Shown piece after piece: positions 8,925-19,540 of a stretch of DNA of 64,000 nucleotides. Both the position numbers and the translations under genes were made by a program. The stretch spans positions 620,001-684,000 of the forward strand of contig JBAJFG010000301.1 in NCBI GenBank assembly GCA_037903475.1, written 5' to 3'. The DNA comes from Ancylostoma caninum (lineage: Eukaryota > Nematoda > Chromadorea > Rhabditida > Ancylostomatidae). Every line of letters begins with the position of its first letter. The first letter of the stretch is position 1. Under the pieces are notes generated by a model. That model saw only the letters and a list, made by a program, of their open reading frames with translations. It made no database searches and was not told the DNA's origin.

Positions 8925-11900
8925 CTAAACAATAAAAGTTTTATGCGAGGTAAGTTCATGCAAAAACTGGTCCCCAATGAGTGGCGATACCACAATGCCA
9001 AGGTCTTCATGCCTTATGTAATGTGTACCTGTGGCAACAATGAGATCATAAACTTCTGCCTACTCCTTTAACTTATTCTACAGTTCTTGATGAAACTCAT
9101 CAAAAAGATGTAATGAGATGAAAATTGTAATGAGACCCTCATTTTGTGGATTTCTTCTCACATATGTTATAGATTAATCATACAAAACAGGGTAGAATCT
9201 CGATTCTAACTATTTGCGCAAATCTTCTGATGCTTCGGTACAAATCCTGAATTTCTTCACCGATATCCTATGCTACTGTCCACATACTATTTAAAAAAAG
9301 CTAATCAACGTTACTTTTCCTAGTAGTAATTCCAGGAGATAACAGATTTCACGTGACATTCCTCACCCACAATGTTAGAAATATTCCGTGCACGAGAACT
9401 GGTCCCCAACTACTCTCAACAGAAGTTCGATTAAAGCCAAGGGTAGAAAAATATGCCAGGACAGGAGCCCCAAAGAGTATCAAAGGAAACGTATGAGCTA
9501 TTTCTTGTTTTTTGTTCAAGAACGAGAACTTGTCCGCAGTTGCACAATAATACTAAATCGATCAAAAAGGGAGCCTAAGATGATACTCCAACGTTTTCTT
9601 CCTAGACGGAACTCCCAAAGAGTATCATGGGAATTTCAAAGCCTATTTCCCGCTTTTTCCCTCCGGACGAGAACATGTCCCCAGTTAGAAAACGCAAGCA
9701 AGGGAAAGTCGATCAAAACCAAAGCTTTTCTGGATTTTCTGGAGCTGAAAGAACTCATATCTTTTCTGGATAGGAGCACCCAAGAGTATTAGAAGAAATT
9801 TATGGGCTATTTCTTGCTTTTCTTCCTCTGAACGAGAACTGGTCCCCATCAACTAAATACAAAAGAAATCAGCCAACTCAACAGCCAAGAACCGGTGAGC
9901 TGGCAATCACATTCTTTGCCAATCTTTGTTGGTGAGGTCCAGAAACGCCTAATCTATTGCGATTTCTTATGAAACGTCAATGAAATAATACCATTAGGGC
10001 ATGGTACCACTACAAATGGACCCTTTTGCACTTTCCACGTGCAAAAAATCACGTTAAAATCCAGTTTCGTTCCAAGAACACCTGGTAGATTCACCTTTCC
10101 ATAACTGTCAGTATGAGATGAAGTGTGTTTGAGATCAGGTAACTCGCAACGATAGCAACCATTGTCATGATGGCGCTTCGTACCGAAGCCGTCACACTCT
10201 TCACCGGCCGAATCGACATTGATATCACTAAAAACGAGTATTTCAGCGAGATATCACAAAGAACTTCAAGCACTCTTCTAATTCCAACTATTTTGCAAGA
10301 CCATTTAAAAAATAGACCTTCATTATTACCACTATTCAACGAATCGACATGTACTTGATTCTGTTCACATAGAAGTTCTTTCTTTTGCGTGGTGACAGTG
10401 AGCTTCCGGATAATCACCTAAAATACAAAGCCTAAAACGTTGGCAAACAGCTCCCGTTTTGGTCCTAGAAAACGTTACAATTTTGGACCACTGCTAAAAT
10501 TAAATCGCAGGTATCTACACTCACAATGTTCAGAGCGAATAGAATGATGAACGGCACCAATGTCTGTGTGATTGTCATGAGATGAAAATCGAAGAAGTAG
10601 TAGATGTCGGAATGACGTGTCCACTCTCTGAGAATGACAAGAAATGTATGGAAAAATGAAGCAAAATTGTTGCAGAAATACTACAATGATCTACAAAAGT
10701 AGCACAATTTGTGGAGTCGCTTAAATCAAATGTATTCATATCCACATGAAATCTATTACAGCCAGGGTCATTCCTCGAATAAGATTAATTGAAAATAACC
10801 CGAGAACACCCCTTCCACCAAATATGGGGCATTTTATACCAGAGAAGTGGCTCAGTCGCACGTTAAGGATTTTCCACGAAAACCGGTATGCATACCTCGA
10901 ATGAAAATACCACTTGAATGCGGCAAATAGGTCCATGCCAGAAAAGCAAGCGTTTCGCCCGCGTATCAGCTGCGTAAGGGCTGCGACCAAGCCAATTCTC
11001 CATCGTATAGACGCGCGCGCGTCAAACGCAATCATCTAGTATAAATTGCCTTAATGGCGTTAAGACTTTGAACGAATTTTAAGGGGGGGGGTGGGCTCTG
11101 ACAGTTGTAACAGACGAAATAAGGAAATTCTAAAAAATTGTATTGTAATGGAAAGAGAGGCAGTGCGGTAATTGCCTAGAGTGGAATAGGAACCTCTCAG
11201 CGCCCCGATCGGTTTGTACTATCGAGCTCTGTACACCCATGGATTACTCTTTTCCTTTGTTTATTGGGTAGAATATAGCCTTTCTTCATTTATATTAATA
11301 CAATGGTGAAGTACGACAAAATCCTGAAAGGTTTCATCGTATGTCTCTTCAAAAATCTGTGTTTTCACGCCTGACCGCTACGATAAAAAGCGCTCACCTT
11401 GGCTGTGTAGTCATGGTGCGGAAGAAGTCATCACATTGCGGATACACTGCCACCTCTATGGCAAAAGCTGTTGGAAGACGCAACGCAACACAAACCACCA
11501 GGGATATTATGGCCGTGAAGTATCTGCCAGACGTTGAATACATCGCCAACAGGAAGCGGCTCCTTCTGAAGTGTAAACAGATCAAAAAGCGAATTTTCCG
11601 GAAAAAACCACTGCTATGAGAGTAGGATCAACAACTTACATATTTCAGATTCAATTAAGATGAAACCCCTGAGCCCAGGTGCAACAGAATGAGTTTATTT
11701 ATTTACGCTCGCGTGATCCATACGTAGAGTTGTGCGCAAATTTGTTAGCAGAAAGTGGCCATCAAGCCGTGTAACGAGTTTTTTGCCAGTTGTGGCCCAT
11801 AATTAACTCCGGCGTAAATACAATGCTCTCATGGCCCAGGCACTACTAAAAGAGAGCGCCATATGGGTTCCACAGTGATAGCTCAATCCCTCAAAGAGGT

Positions 11901-14900
11901 TTCATGCCTTTCTAGAAAGCCGAGGGTTGACAAAACCTTGTCGCGCTCTTTTGTTGGTTCAAGCAGGGAAACATTTCTTATCGGATCGCTTAGTGAGCGC
12001 GGATTTTCCATAGAGGGTAAGTGAAACCATATAAAACCATATGCAATTTGAACTTGACACAATGAACACTTTTACACATTAGTCATGAAAACTTCAGCTT
12101 AAAATTTTCCTGCTGGAAGGCCTGCGCAAGAATATCAAAATTTTTCACGTCCATTGGCCTTCACTTGACTAACCAGCATATGGTAAAAACGCCCCATTCA
12201 CAGAATACTGACCCAAGGACAATTGATGTAGAGAAGGATTATCAGACGCTTTCCATCCGTGCACGTTAGGCTCCGGTGATACAGTGATACATAGAAAGCG
12301 GCTGCTCTCGCTCTTTTCCTCGGGAGGACAGCTCAGCTTTGTCCTAAGATGCTTAATAAGTGCTAGTGTGGGCTGTTTCCTCCCAGATTCAAGAAGGCAA
12401 AATGCCCTGACGAGTGCAGATGGTAAGTGTCTGTAGATGGTAAACGAGGACCTCTTCTAAGAGGAAAGAGGGGGAACTTCTCCCACTCAATATGTTAATT
12501 CTGCCACAAGTACGGTCAAAGAAATTTCCGTATTGGTTGTGCCTGTTATTGCATCAGGAATGCTTCATACGCTCCCCTATTCAGGCAAGAAATCCGTTTC
12601 CCCTTTCCTTATCCTTCTTTTTCTCTCTTTTCTAGAAAACCTTTCGGTATTCCTCAAAGCACAATCCTCTCGAGTACATTCTTATAACTGCCAACACCGC
12701 TATATATTCCTTCGATACGTAAGTCATTTCCTCTATAAATGAAGGTTTTTTATGAATTCGCGAGGGAAATTCCATTTTTCAATGAGTGCAGATAAAAAGG
12801 ATGAAATATGCCTTTGCCCATTTCTTCTGCAAGAGGTTATTATTCAAAAGAAAAAGTGTCGATAAAAATGTGACGAGCGCCAATTCAGCCGAATTGACGC
12901 ATCTCACTCCTAGAAGAGAAACCCATGTTAAGACATGGAAGGAAAAAACGAAGCGCGGATTGATTTTTTGAGGGTTATTGTCTCTATTTAAACAAATGCT
13001 TCTTCTTCGGCAAGATGCCCTCCCTCTTCAATAGGGGACCTTCAACTTGCTTTCACAATCATAAGTTTTAAGACGTGAACATAGCCAAACTATTGCGTTG
13101 GGCAATAAGTTCGTGCGGTTTTTCTCAACTCGATTTTTTTATGTAGATTTGATCTAACTCCGATAGCCTGTCATAGGTCGTCTTGTAGCTGTTGTTTTGC
13201 TCTTCACAAACAATATAACCAATTTCCTCAATTCAAGCTATTTCTCATTTTCTGTAGCATGAAATGTGACCCTCCAATTCGACAAGAGCGTACATCTCCG
13301 ACACCTCCAACTGTACCACTACAGCAGTGGAACAGATGCGACTCAAGCTGGTGGGCATTTTAACAGCTTCTAAGTAAAAGCCATCACTGTTGAAGGGACA
13401 GCGCAGAAGGGGGGACAAATGGAAGGATTGCTGGCGCCCGCTCGGTATACCCGAAGGTCAATGGGAGTCAATGTGGTCAAGGTGACTTAAGTCTGATTTT
13501 TGCTCTAGAATATGTGCATTTTCCGGGCTAAAGCGTAGTGATGATGAAGTTTCCCGTGTTGATTAGTTCAAATATGTTTAAAAATGGCCCCGATAATGGT
13601 CACGGATGAAAAACGTCCGCAAACCAAATAAGAATGGAATCCTGGATCCCCACTACGAACGTTACTGAAATCAGACGTGCTTCGAGCTTTTGACATATAC
13701 ACAGTTGTCAATTATGGTCCTTCAGTGAATGGGTCAGTCCATACCATATCCGAGGTTTTGTTAGACCAGAACCTCAATGCCCTATAGTTCTCTCTTGACG
13801 TCGGAGTGTGGGCTACCATGCAACATCTCCGCTATTCTCTGCTACGCTTCCTACTCTTGTTATGTTTCGGGACTTATGTTAGGATATATGACTTTCCTCC
13901 CTTACTGATGAGTACTAGGGGAGCTTCTACGCTTTTAGCTCAGCTTCCGTATAAGGGTAAAGTCGGGAACGAAATTGAACCATTTTTCCACTTGTTTTTT
14001 TTTCATTCTTCGGTTATTTATCATTTACTCAGTGATTGGGATGTGTGAGAGATTCCAAACTCTGATTATTGTGTTACCCACTCCCTTATTGCTATTTTCC
14101 ATTTGTGTAACATTCATCGTTAATCTCACATGCTTTCCGACGTCCAGACAAGCCTCTCCAGCGTGGCGAAGATCAGCATGTAAGGTATGGCGAGTTGAGT
14201 GATTCGGCTGGCCACGTATGCCGGTATGATGTACGCGTAGTACAAGTAGAACAGACTCTGTAAAGTTTCTGTAAGTCTCTGTGAGTTCGAATGATGTGTG
14301 GTTCCTTAGATTTCTCTACTTTGGTTGCCCTAATGAGGCTCACTTCATCAAGAAATGGGCAACTTCGGAAAAAGCGCGCTAACGAAGTGCTCGTGGCTCA
14401 TCAGTGAATTAACAAAATGAGCCCACTCGATGGGACTGTAGAGTTTCTTATGGATGGAAAACTGACTCAGCGCGCTGGAAACATGACATGTACAACCCAG
14501 AATGTCCTCCTTTATAGGATTTTGCAGGAAATTTATTCATGACACTGGGACGAGATGAAGTAAACGATAGGTGAGCACGAACAATGCTGCTTGCACTAGT
14601 CACAACGCCCCCCAATTAGTAATCGGTTAGGTGTAAAAGTTCACTATTTACTTTTGCAATGGTGAATTACATACCTTAACTTGAACGAAGCTCACAACAG
14701 CATCCACACCGAAAAGCAGCAAATACTCCAAGCATATGGAGAAGTCCAGAAATGCCAAAATCGACGGATACAATGTAGCTGGTGTAGATGCGGACTGAAA
14801 AATGTCGTAGAAAAATAAATGCATCGAAATCACAGTTGTTCAAGAATTTTGCAATTTTTTCGCTTTTCTCTTTCGGAAACGAGGCAGATGCTCCAGTTTT

Positions 14901-15880
14901 TTTCCGCTACATTACAATACTGTGACTTCAATTCTGACTCAGTTCCATAGTCATATTTAGAAGGATTTCTTTCCGGAAGTTACGGTAGGCAAGGCTTTTT
15001 CGTGGCGAAAACCAGACTTTTTTGCCAGTTGTCTCTATTTGGACAAGAACCTGTCGTAGATGTACTGTGGAGATTACCCAGGGTAAATGTGTTGACTGCC
15101 ATGTTGACTACGTGTAGATTTGAGTCTTACCACCCTAGGTAATTTCAATGATGCATTTGGTTTCATAGTCAATAGGGAAGTGCCAGGAAGGATCACACAA
15201 ATGCGACTATTTTTTGCAAATTTTAGAATTGTCTGCTGAACTGCGCCGCTACTCGTGGGAGGAGCAATTGTTATCTCGAGGCGCAGCCTTTCACTCACTG
15301 ATTGACGAGGCAAAAGAGCGTTTATTTGTGCTGTGATGATTAAAAAACCCGAACCAACAACACCGTGCATATGTATTATTTTCACTCTAGAAGTGGTAGC
15401 CATGATTAGTGGGCGGACCAGTTACATACTTGCGGCATGGTTGTTTTTTTTTCATAATTTCAATGGAAAGATTCTCACCTTCTTCATCGCGAATATATGA
15501 ATGAGAATTAGATTCGCTCCAGTTCCAAGACATGCAATTACAGTTGCCAGTGTAATGAATATGAAACGCACTGTTGTGTAGGTCTCGTACTGAAAAAATA
15601 AGTTCAAATGAAGGTAAAAAGTACACTTTCCTATGATATCACTGGGAAATGATCCTCAATACTTCATTTTACTCTGTAGTGTTTAGAAACAGCAATCTAC
15701 AGATTGAAATAGGATTGATAAGCAAAAGCTACACCGCCTAGAAACCTGAAGGCGTCAAGTAGGGCTTTACTCAATTTTGTTGTTGTGGGTAAACTGTGGT
15801 GCAAACCAGTTACCGCACTAAAACCTCACCAGAGCGCAGAGAGGATCATCCTCATTGAAGACTGTTTCGTTATCCAGCAT
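8729..15880 (-). CDS. Seven-transmembrane peptide-type GPCR, nine exons, 365 aa, complete
   Basis: A rhodopsin-class receptor expected in the plasma membrane, probably for a neuropeptide; the ligand is not readable from sequence. Exons in coding order: 15880-15830, 15589-15479, 14794-14675, 14257-14130, 11565-11398, 10627-10525, 10417-10330, 10227-10095, 8924-8729. Together they give 1098 bases, 365 codons plus TAA, with intron phases 0,0,0,2,2,0,1,2 that all match and GT-AG throughout. Approximate segments: TM1 24-48 (GTGANLILI), TM2 63-88 (LAFLDFSICLEYLLLFGVD), TM3 97-125 ending in LERLVW (E128-R129 at the DRY position), TM4 152-175, loop-2 Cys181, TM5 206-228, TM6 272-297, TM7 318-344 followed by NPVIR (346-350). 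N4-E-T is a glycosylation sequon. The start is chosen because TTTTTTTCAG lies three bases upstream, as expected for a spliced-leader acceptor. By eye it resembles nematode FMRFamide-receptor-like proteins; that subfamily call is inference. Confidence 0.9.
9393..9850. repeat. Degenerate minisatellite in GPCR intron 8
   Basis: Four units begin with CGAGAACTKGTCCCC-like sequence at 9393, 9533, 9668 and 9833 (periods 140, 135 and 165). Each contains AAAGAGTAT or similar and a CTATTTCTTGYTTTT block. An open frame of 134 codons across it is a by-product of the repeat. Confidence 0.85.
10095..10227 (-). CDS. GPCR exon 8 (TM6)
   Basis: Encodes residues 258-300. TM6 follows a basic/serine stretch and reads IMTMVAIVASYLISNTLHLI. 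It lacks the CWxP motif of many class A receptors. The acceptor is TTTTTAG and the donor GTGAAT. Confidence 0.88.
10330..10417 (-). CDS. GPCR exon 7 (third intracellular loop)
   Basis: Encodes residues 228-256, a basic cytoplasmic loop starting VIIRKLTVTTQKKE. Donor GTAATA is the only choice seen that keeps the frame into exon 8. A GTACAT donor 28 bases earlier would give an immediate stop. Confidence 0.75.
10525..10627 (-). CDS. GPCR exon 6 (TM5)
   Basis: Encodes residues 194-227; codon 193 is split with exon 5. TM5 ends TLVPFIILFALNI and contains the typical TM5 proline. The acceptor is TTCTCAG and the donor GTGAGT. Confidence 0.88.
11398..11565 (-). CDS. GPCR exon 5 (TM4 and second extracellular loop)
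   Basis: Encodes residues 138-192. TM4 (ISLVVCVALRLPTAFAIEV) is followed by YPQC, whose Cys181 is the usual loop-2 cysteine. The acceptor is CACTTCAG and the donor GTGAGC. Confidence 0.88.
13098..13123. mobile_element. Possible mariner terminal repeat, single end
   Basis: TTGGGCAATAAGTTCGTGCG followed by GTTTTT is close to mariner inverted terminal repeats. It lies in GPCR intron 4. No matching inverted end or transposase piece was found nearby, so it may be a solo or badly decayed copy. Confidence 0.35.
14130..14257 (-). CDS. GPCR exon 4 (TM3)
   Basis: Encodes residues 95-136 and two bases of codon 137. TM3 reads through RITQLAIPYMLIFATLERLV, with E-R at the DRY position. No Cys is present at the top of TM3. 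The acceptor is TTTACAG and the donor GTGAGA. Confidence 0.9.
14675..14794 (-). CDS. GPCR exon 3 (TM2)
   Basis: Encodes residues 55-94. TM2 carries an Asp in LAFLDFSIC, the usual position of the conserved TM2 acid. The acceptor is TTTTTCAG, the donor GTATGT, and both sides are phase 0. Confidence 0.9.
15071..15160. mobile_element. Family A foldback MITE (in GPCR intron 2)
   Basis: The left end is AGATTACCCAGGGTAAATGT; the right end is the degenerate inverse CACCCTAGGTAATTTCAATG. The palindrome centres are about 56 bases apart, shorter than in other copies. It lies wholly inside an intron and should not affect the protein. Confidence 0.75.
15479..15589 (-). CDS. GPCR exon 2 (TM1)
   Basis: Encodes residues 18-54, including TM1 with the conserved Asn in GTGANLILI and a basic end (AMKK). 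The acceptor is TTTTTTCAG, the donor GTGAGA, and both sides are phase 0. Confidence 0.9.
15830..15880 (-). CDS. GPCR exon 1 (N-terminus)
   Basis: Encodes residues 1-17, MLDNETVFNEDDPLCAL, with a glycosylation sequon at N4. It ends in phase 0 at donor GTGAGG. There is no signal peptide, as is usual for class A receptors. Confidence 0.82.
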
Positions 15881-15883
15881 TTT

Positions 15884-15893
15884 CTGAAAAAAA
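15884..15893 (-). promoter_or_regulatory. Probable spliced-leader (trans-splice) acceptor of the GPCR
   Basis: On the minus strand TTTTTTTCAG ends three bases before the GPCR start codon. In nematodes such a site so close to the ATG usually receives a spliced leader. An ordinary acceptor joining an untranslated upstream exon would look the same. Confidence 0.5.
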
Positions 15894-16357
15894 GATATCT
15901 TGAGTAACGCCAAGTTTGCAAAGGACGTTTTGCACGACGACAAGTACGAAATTGAAATCTGTCAAATTCATCGAAGTGACGAGCAGAACGAGTATAAATG
16001 AGAAAGTAAGAAGAGAGAGTGCAAAGACAAAACCATGTCAGGAAGGCATAGAGAGTATTCACCTTATACTGAACTAAGTACAAATGAAGCCATCCAGAGA
16101 CTTCAGGGACGACGGAAGGAAAAGCATGAAGGGAAAGTGTAAATGGACCTGAATACCCAAACACAGCGAGGCAATTAACCCAGTGCAGGGCACTTCGAGT
16201 GCAATCGAATTGGCGATAGACAAATGCGAAGACAATTGAATAATCACGGGGTAATTAGGAGATTCTGACTATGTGGATATCTGTGTTTTTCTGCCCCTAA
16301 GCCACTCAGCCTGTGTGTTTTCCATAGGTCGCGAAAACCGAGTTAGAGGGAGGCGCA

Positions 16358-16392
16358 GGGGGTGTGGCTGGGGCTGGTGGGGCGTTTTGGGG
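16358..16392 (+). promoter_or_regulatory. G-quadruplex-type motif upstream of the GPCR
   Basis: Four G runs (5, 4, 4 and 4) are separated by loops of 7, 5 and 6 bases: the canonical pattern for a folded G-quadruplex. It lies about 480 bases upstream of the GPCR start codon, on the strand opposite the coding strand. A regulatory role is inference. Confidence 0.45.
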
Positions 16393-16611
16393 AGAATTTC
16401 TGTGAAAATACAACTTTCCAATGAAGAAGAAGCATTTGCTACTCAAACCTGGATTTGATTACGTATTGAAAATCACGATATCCATGGAGAAAACACGAAA
16501 TTTTTTCCTTAAATTTTTTTGTTTTTTAATGCTGCGGTCGGACTGCACTACAGTAAGATTAGGAATGCATAAACACTTAAATGATGCTAGTGAAAATTCA
16601 GAATTCTAAAG

Positions 16612-16671
16612 AACTGCAAATATAAGTGAAATTTTCCAGAAAAAACTGCAAATATAGTTGAAATTTTACAG
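16612..16671. repeat. Two-copy tandem duplication, 32-base period
   Basis: AACTGCAAATATARKTGAAA plus TTTTMCAGA occurs at 16612 and 16644. Confidence 0.85.
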
Positions 16672-17130
16672 ATTCTCATCTCAATTCATCAAAATATCGC
16701 CATCTCCTCTACGAATCCCCACCTGCTTGCGACGGGCCTGCAGCTTGAAGAATACTTCTGCCGTTTCCTTTACTGGTTAATAACAGCTTACCCAAAATGG
16801 CATTGTTATTCACTGCGTGTTTGGTGTTCAGATATACACGCTGAAGAACTGCAGCACGACAGCAGGACTACACCAGAAAAATCACAGCAAAAATCCAGGA
16901 AGCCACAGTGAAAACCCATAAAGCTCACATCAGCTATGCAGAAGCTTTGAAAAGGTCATGGCGTCTTGTCTTTTTGCTGGATCTAACTTGTTCTGAGTTC
17001 TGTAAGTTTTTATTTAACCCAAACCACGTGAAGCTCACCTTACACCTGTCATGAAGCGCTAATCAAGCGAGACAACGAAGATCGACATGAACACTTATCT
17101 CATAGATCGGATAGTGCTGGGAGGCACTGT

Positions 17131-17246
17131 GCCTGAATGCATTATTGAGATTGCCAGCGTAAATGTGTTGACGATGTGTCGACGATAGGTGAATTTTAGT
17201 GGCAAAGACACGTTTACCCTGGGTAATCTCAGTTATGTATGCGGCC
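17131..17246. mobile_element. Family A foldback MITE
   Basis: The right palindrome TTACCCTGGGTAA (17214-17226) is intact and the left one (17151-17163) is decayed. Their centres are 63 bases apart. The outer ends carry GAATGCATTATTGAGA and TCTCAGTTATGTATGC. Confidence 0.85.
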
Positions 17247-19377
17247 ACAACACGCAAAAATTGGTTTGTTAGCCAGGTTTCGCTCGGTGATGTGTTCATG
17301 AATCTCAGCCCTGGGGCAGATGTTACCCTATCAAATCGAGTCGTATGTTATTATAGATAAAGTCTGGTCGTATGCCGGCGGAATTCAGAAATGTACGAGT
17401 TCTCAACAATAACTCAGACAGGTACCGTAAGATGTTGGAGCAGTACCCAATGAGGCAGGATAAGGACCTGCATAGGGAGACAGTTTCTTAACGAGGGGCG
17501 GGATCACAATGGGGCGGTCCTTAATGCACGAGTCCAAGAAAACTCACAAATAATAAAGGAAATCCAAGAATTCAACATACAAAACGATTCTTAGCCTACA
17601 GTGCTGCCCACGTTTGGATACAAATCATTTCAATGGGCTCCTACTATGTAGAGAAAAAAAAAGGTAAAAATGTGTGAATGTCGACCTGGAATCATATGTG
17701 CTCCAGCAGCTGAGGTTTTTATTGCAATTTGAAATGCGTGACGAGAGCCAAAACAATTAGGTTAGGCATTGAGAGGACATGGCATCGAGGAACAGCGCTT
17801 CAAGAGACGATAAAACACTAAGCAATTTGCTCTGAAGATGTTCGCGGTCATTTCCAAGAGTGAAGATCAGACCTACTCACGTACACATCAAGTCCTGCAT
17901 CTCTCCTCAGTAAGATTGCGGTGTTCTCCGTTGAATTTCAGGGGGAAAATTGAAGGAAATGTCAGGAAAATGTCATGGATGAGTTGCGACACTGAAATTA
18001 GGCCAGAAATGACGAGTCCGCTAGGAATTTTAAGAAGTCCAAGCAGGATTCACAGGCCAACTTGGAAAACACAGGATTTACGCGATGTGTAGTGGAAATT
18101 TTCTAGGAAATCAGAGGTACAAATCTTCAGAGATGAAAACAATGCAGTTTACAAAACGGACAAAAAATGGACTTCAGGCCTTATAACTGAAGATTCTACA
18201 AATGTTTTCGTGTAGCAATTTAACCACAACACAGGATTTCCCTGAAAGCAAAAATCCGCCAACAACAGAGCTTGATTTCAAAAAAAAAATACATGTTCAA
18301 TGACACCTAATGATCCTAGAAGTATGTACATAGGTATGGAGTAAATACAACTTTTTGTCTTTACTCTTGCCAATGTAATCAGACAGCCGGCTAGCTGACC
18401 TCAACACCCTTCTCATAGAACCTACGTATGTATTTGCAATACAAAAGTGTACAGAGAAGGTTTGAATAGGTTGCGCTAAGAAAATTGCAGTGTACTAGTT
18501 TATAAGCAGTAATGATAGATTACAACAAGGAACCTGATAAACAGCAAGCTTACAAGTTTGGTGGGCTGAAAGCCAAAGATGGTACTGACTGACACCATTG
18601 CCATGTAAAGGCATCAGCTCTGAGCTTCCACTTTGTTAACGTCGACAATTATAAAAATATGTAGTAATGCATACGACCAGGAAAATGACTCTGTAAGGGA
18701 AGAATTTGGATGGAAGATTTTTTGTGACGCTATAGCATGTTCTGCTGCTATTAAACCATCTTAGTACATCTTTTATGGGATCCCACACCGTTTGAGTGCC
18801 GTTTCCATAACACAGCTCTTGCAGAGTACAAGCCTATGAAGCTCTATGACTCCATGAAAGCCTGTGCAACATGCTAGGAACCACAGTAATTTAATCACTC
18901 GGTGCAGTAGTCCTAGGTTCACCCTAGGCAATTCAGTAAGCTACCCACTCGAGAGGTTCGAGCAATAAAGGCATTTCCCAACTAAATTGACTATAAGGAG
19001 CGGTGCAGCAGCACAAAGTTAATATTCCCTCATTGGCACAACTTAGAAAAAGCTGTAGGTTTGGCATTGCAACTGAGAATAGGAACATCTTTCACCCTAT
19101 ACTGTTCGTGAGTATAAGCACAGATAAATTACGATGACGAAAATGCTAATTTTTCCAATGTTCACTTTCATTATTTATTTGTTCATTCGTTTATTTGCAT
19201 ATAAAATGTACTGCACTCATGGTGCTCGATTGAGAAAAAAATACGCAAAACAGAAGTACACAATGGCAACAAGTGCTCAAAAAATTTCTTAATCGTAGAA
19301 AACAGCAGTATAGCATCATAGGTACTGCCACAGTTGCGTAATACACACTAACACACTGTGGACAAAATGATGCACAT

Positions 19378-19540
19378 GGTGCATCATGTTGTCCACAATG
19401 TCCTTTTCGTCCCCGCATAACCACGTGATACATATGGTGCATCATGAGAAATGTCCTCTTCATGCCCGTAGAACGCTTCTCTGTGGTGAGCTGGTGCAAA
19501 TGGTAAATTATTAGAAAAATGTCTTCTGGCCACCAGCGCT
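19378..19540. repeat. Degenerate minisatellite, 58-66-base period
   Basis: Units start GGTGCATCATG (19378), GGTGCATCATGAG (19436) and GGTAAATTATTAG (19502), each followed by AATGTCY. A related pair is at 6944-7018. Confidence 0.7.

Noticed and set aside
9388..9792. 134-codon plus-strand frame
   Set aside because: It follows the degenerate 140-base repeat in GPCR intron 8.
18950..18970. GGTTCGAGCAAT as a tRNA B box
   Set aside because: No A box or acceptor stem at the right distance; other GTTCGAA or GTTCAAA sites (6149, 14284) fail the same test.
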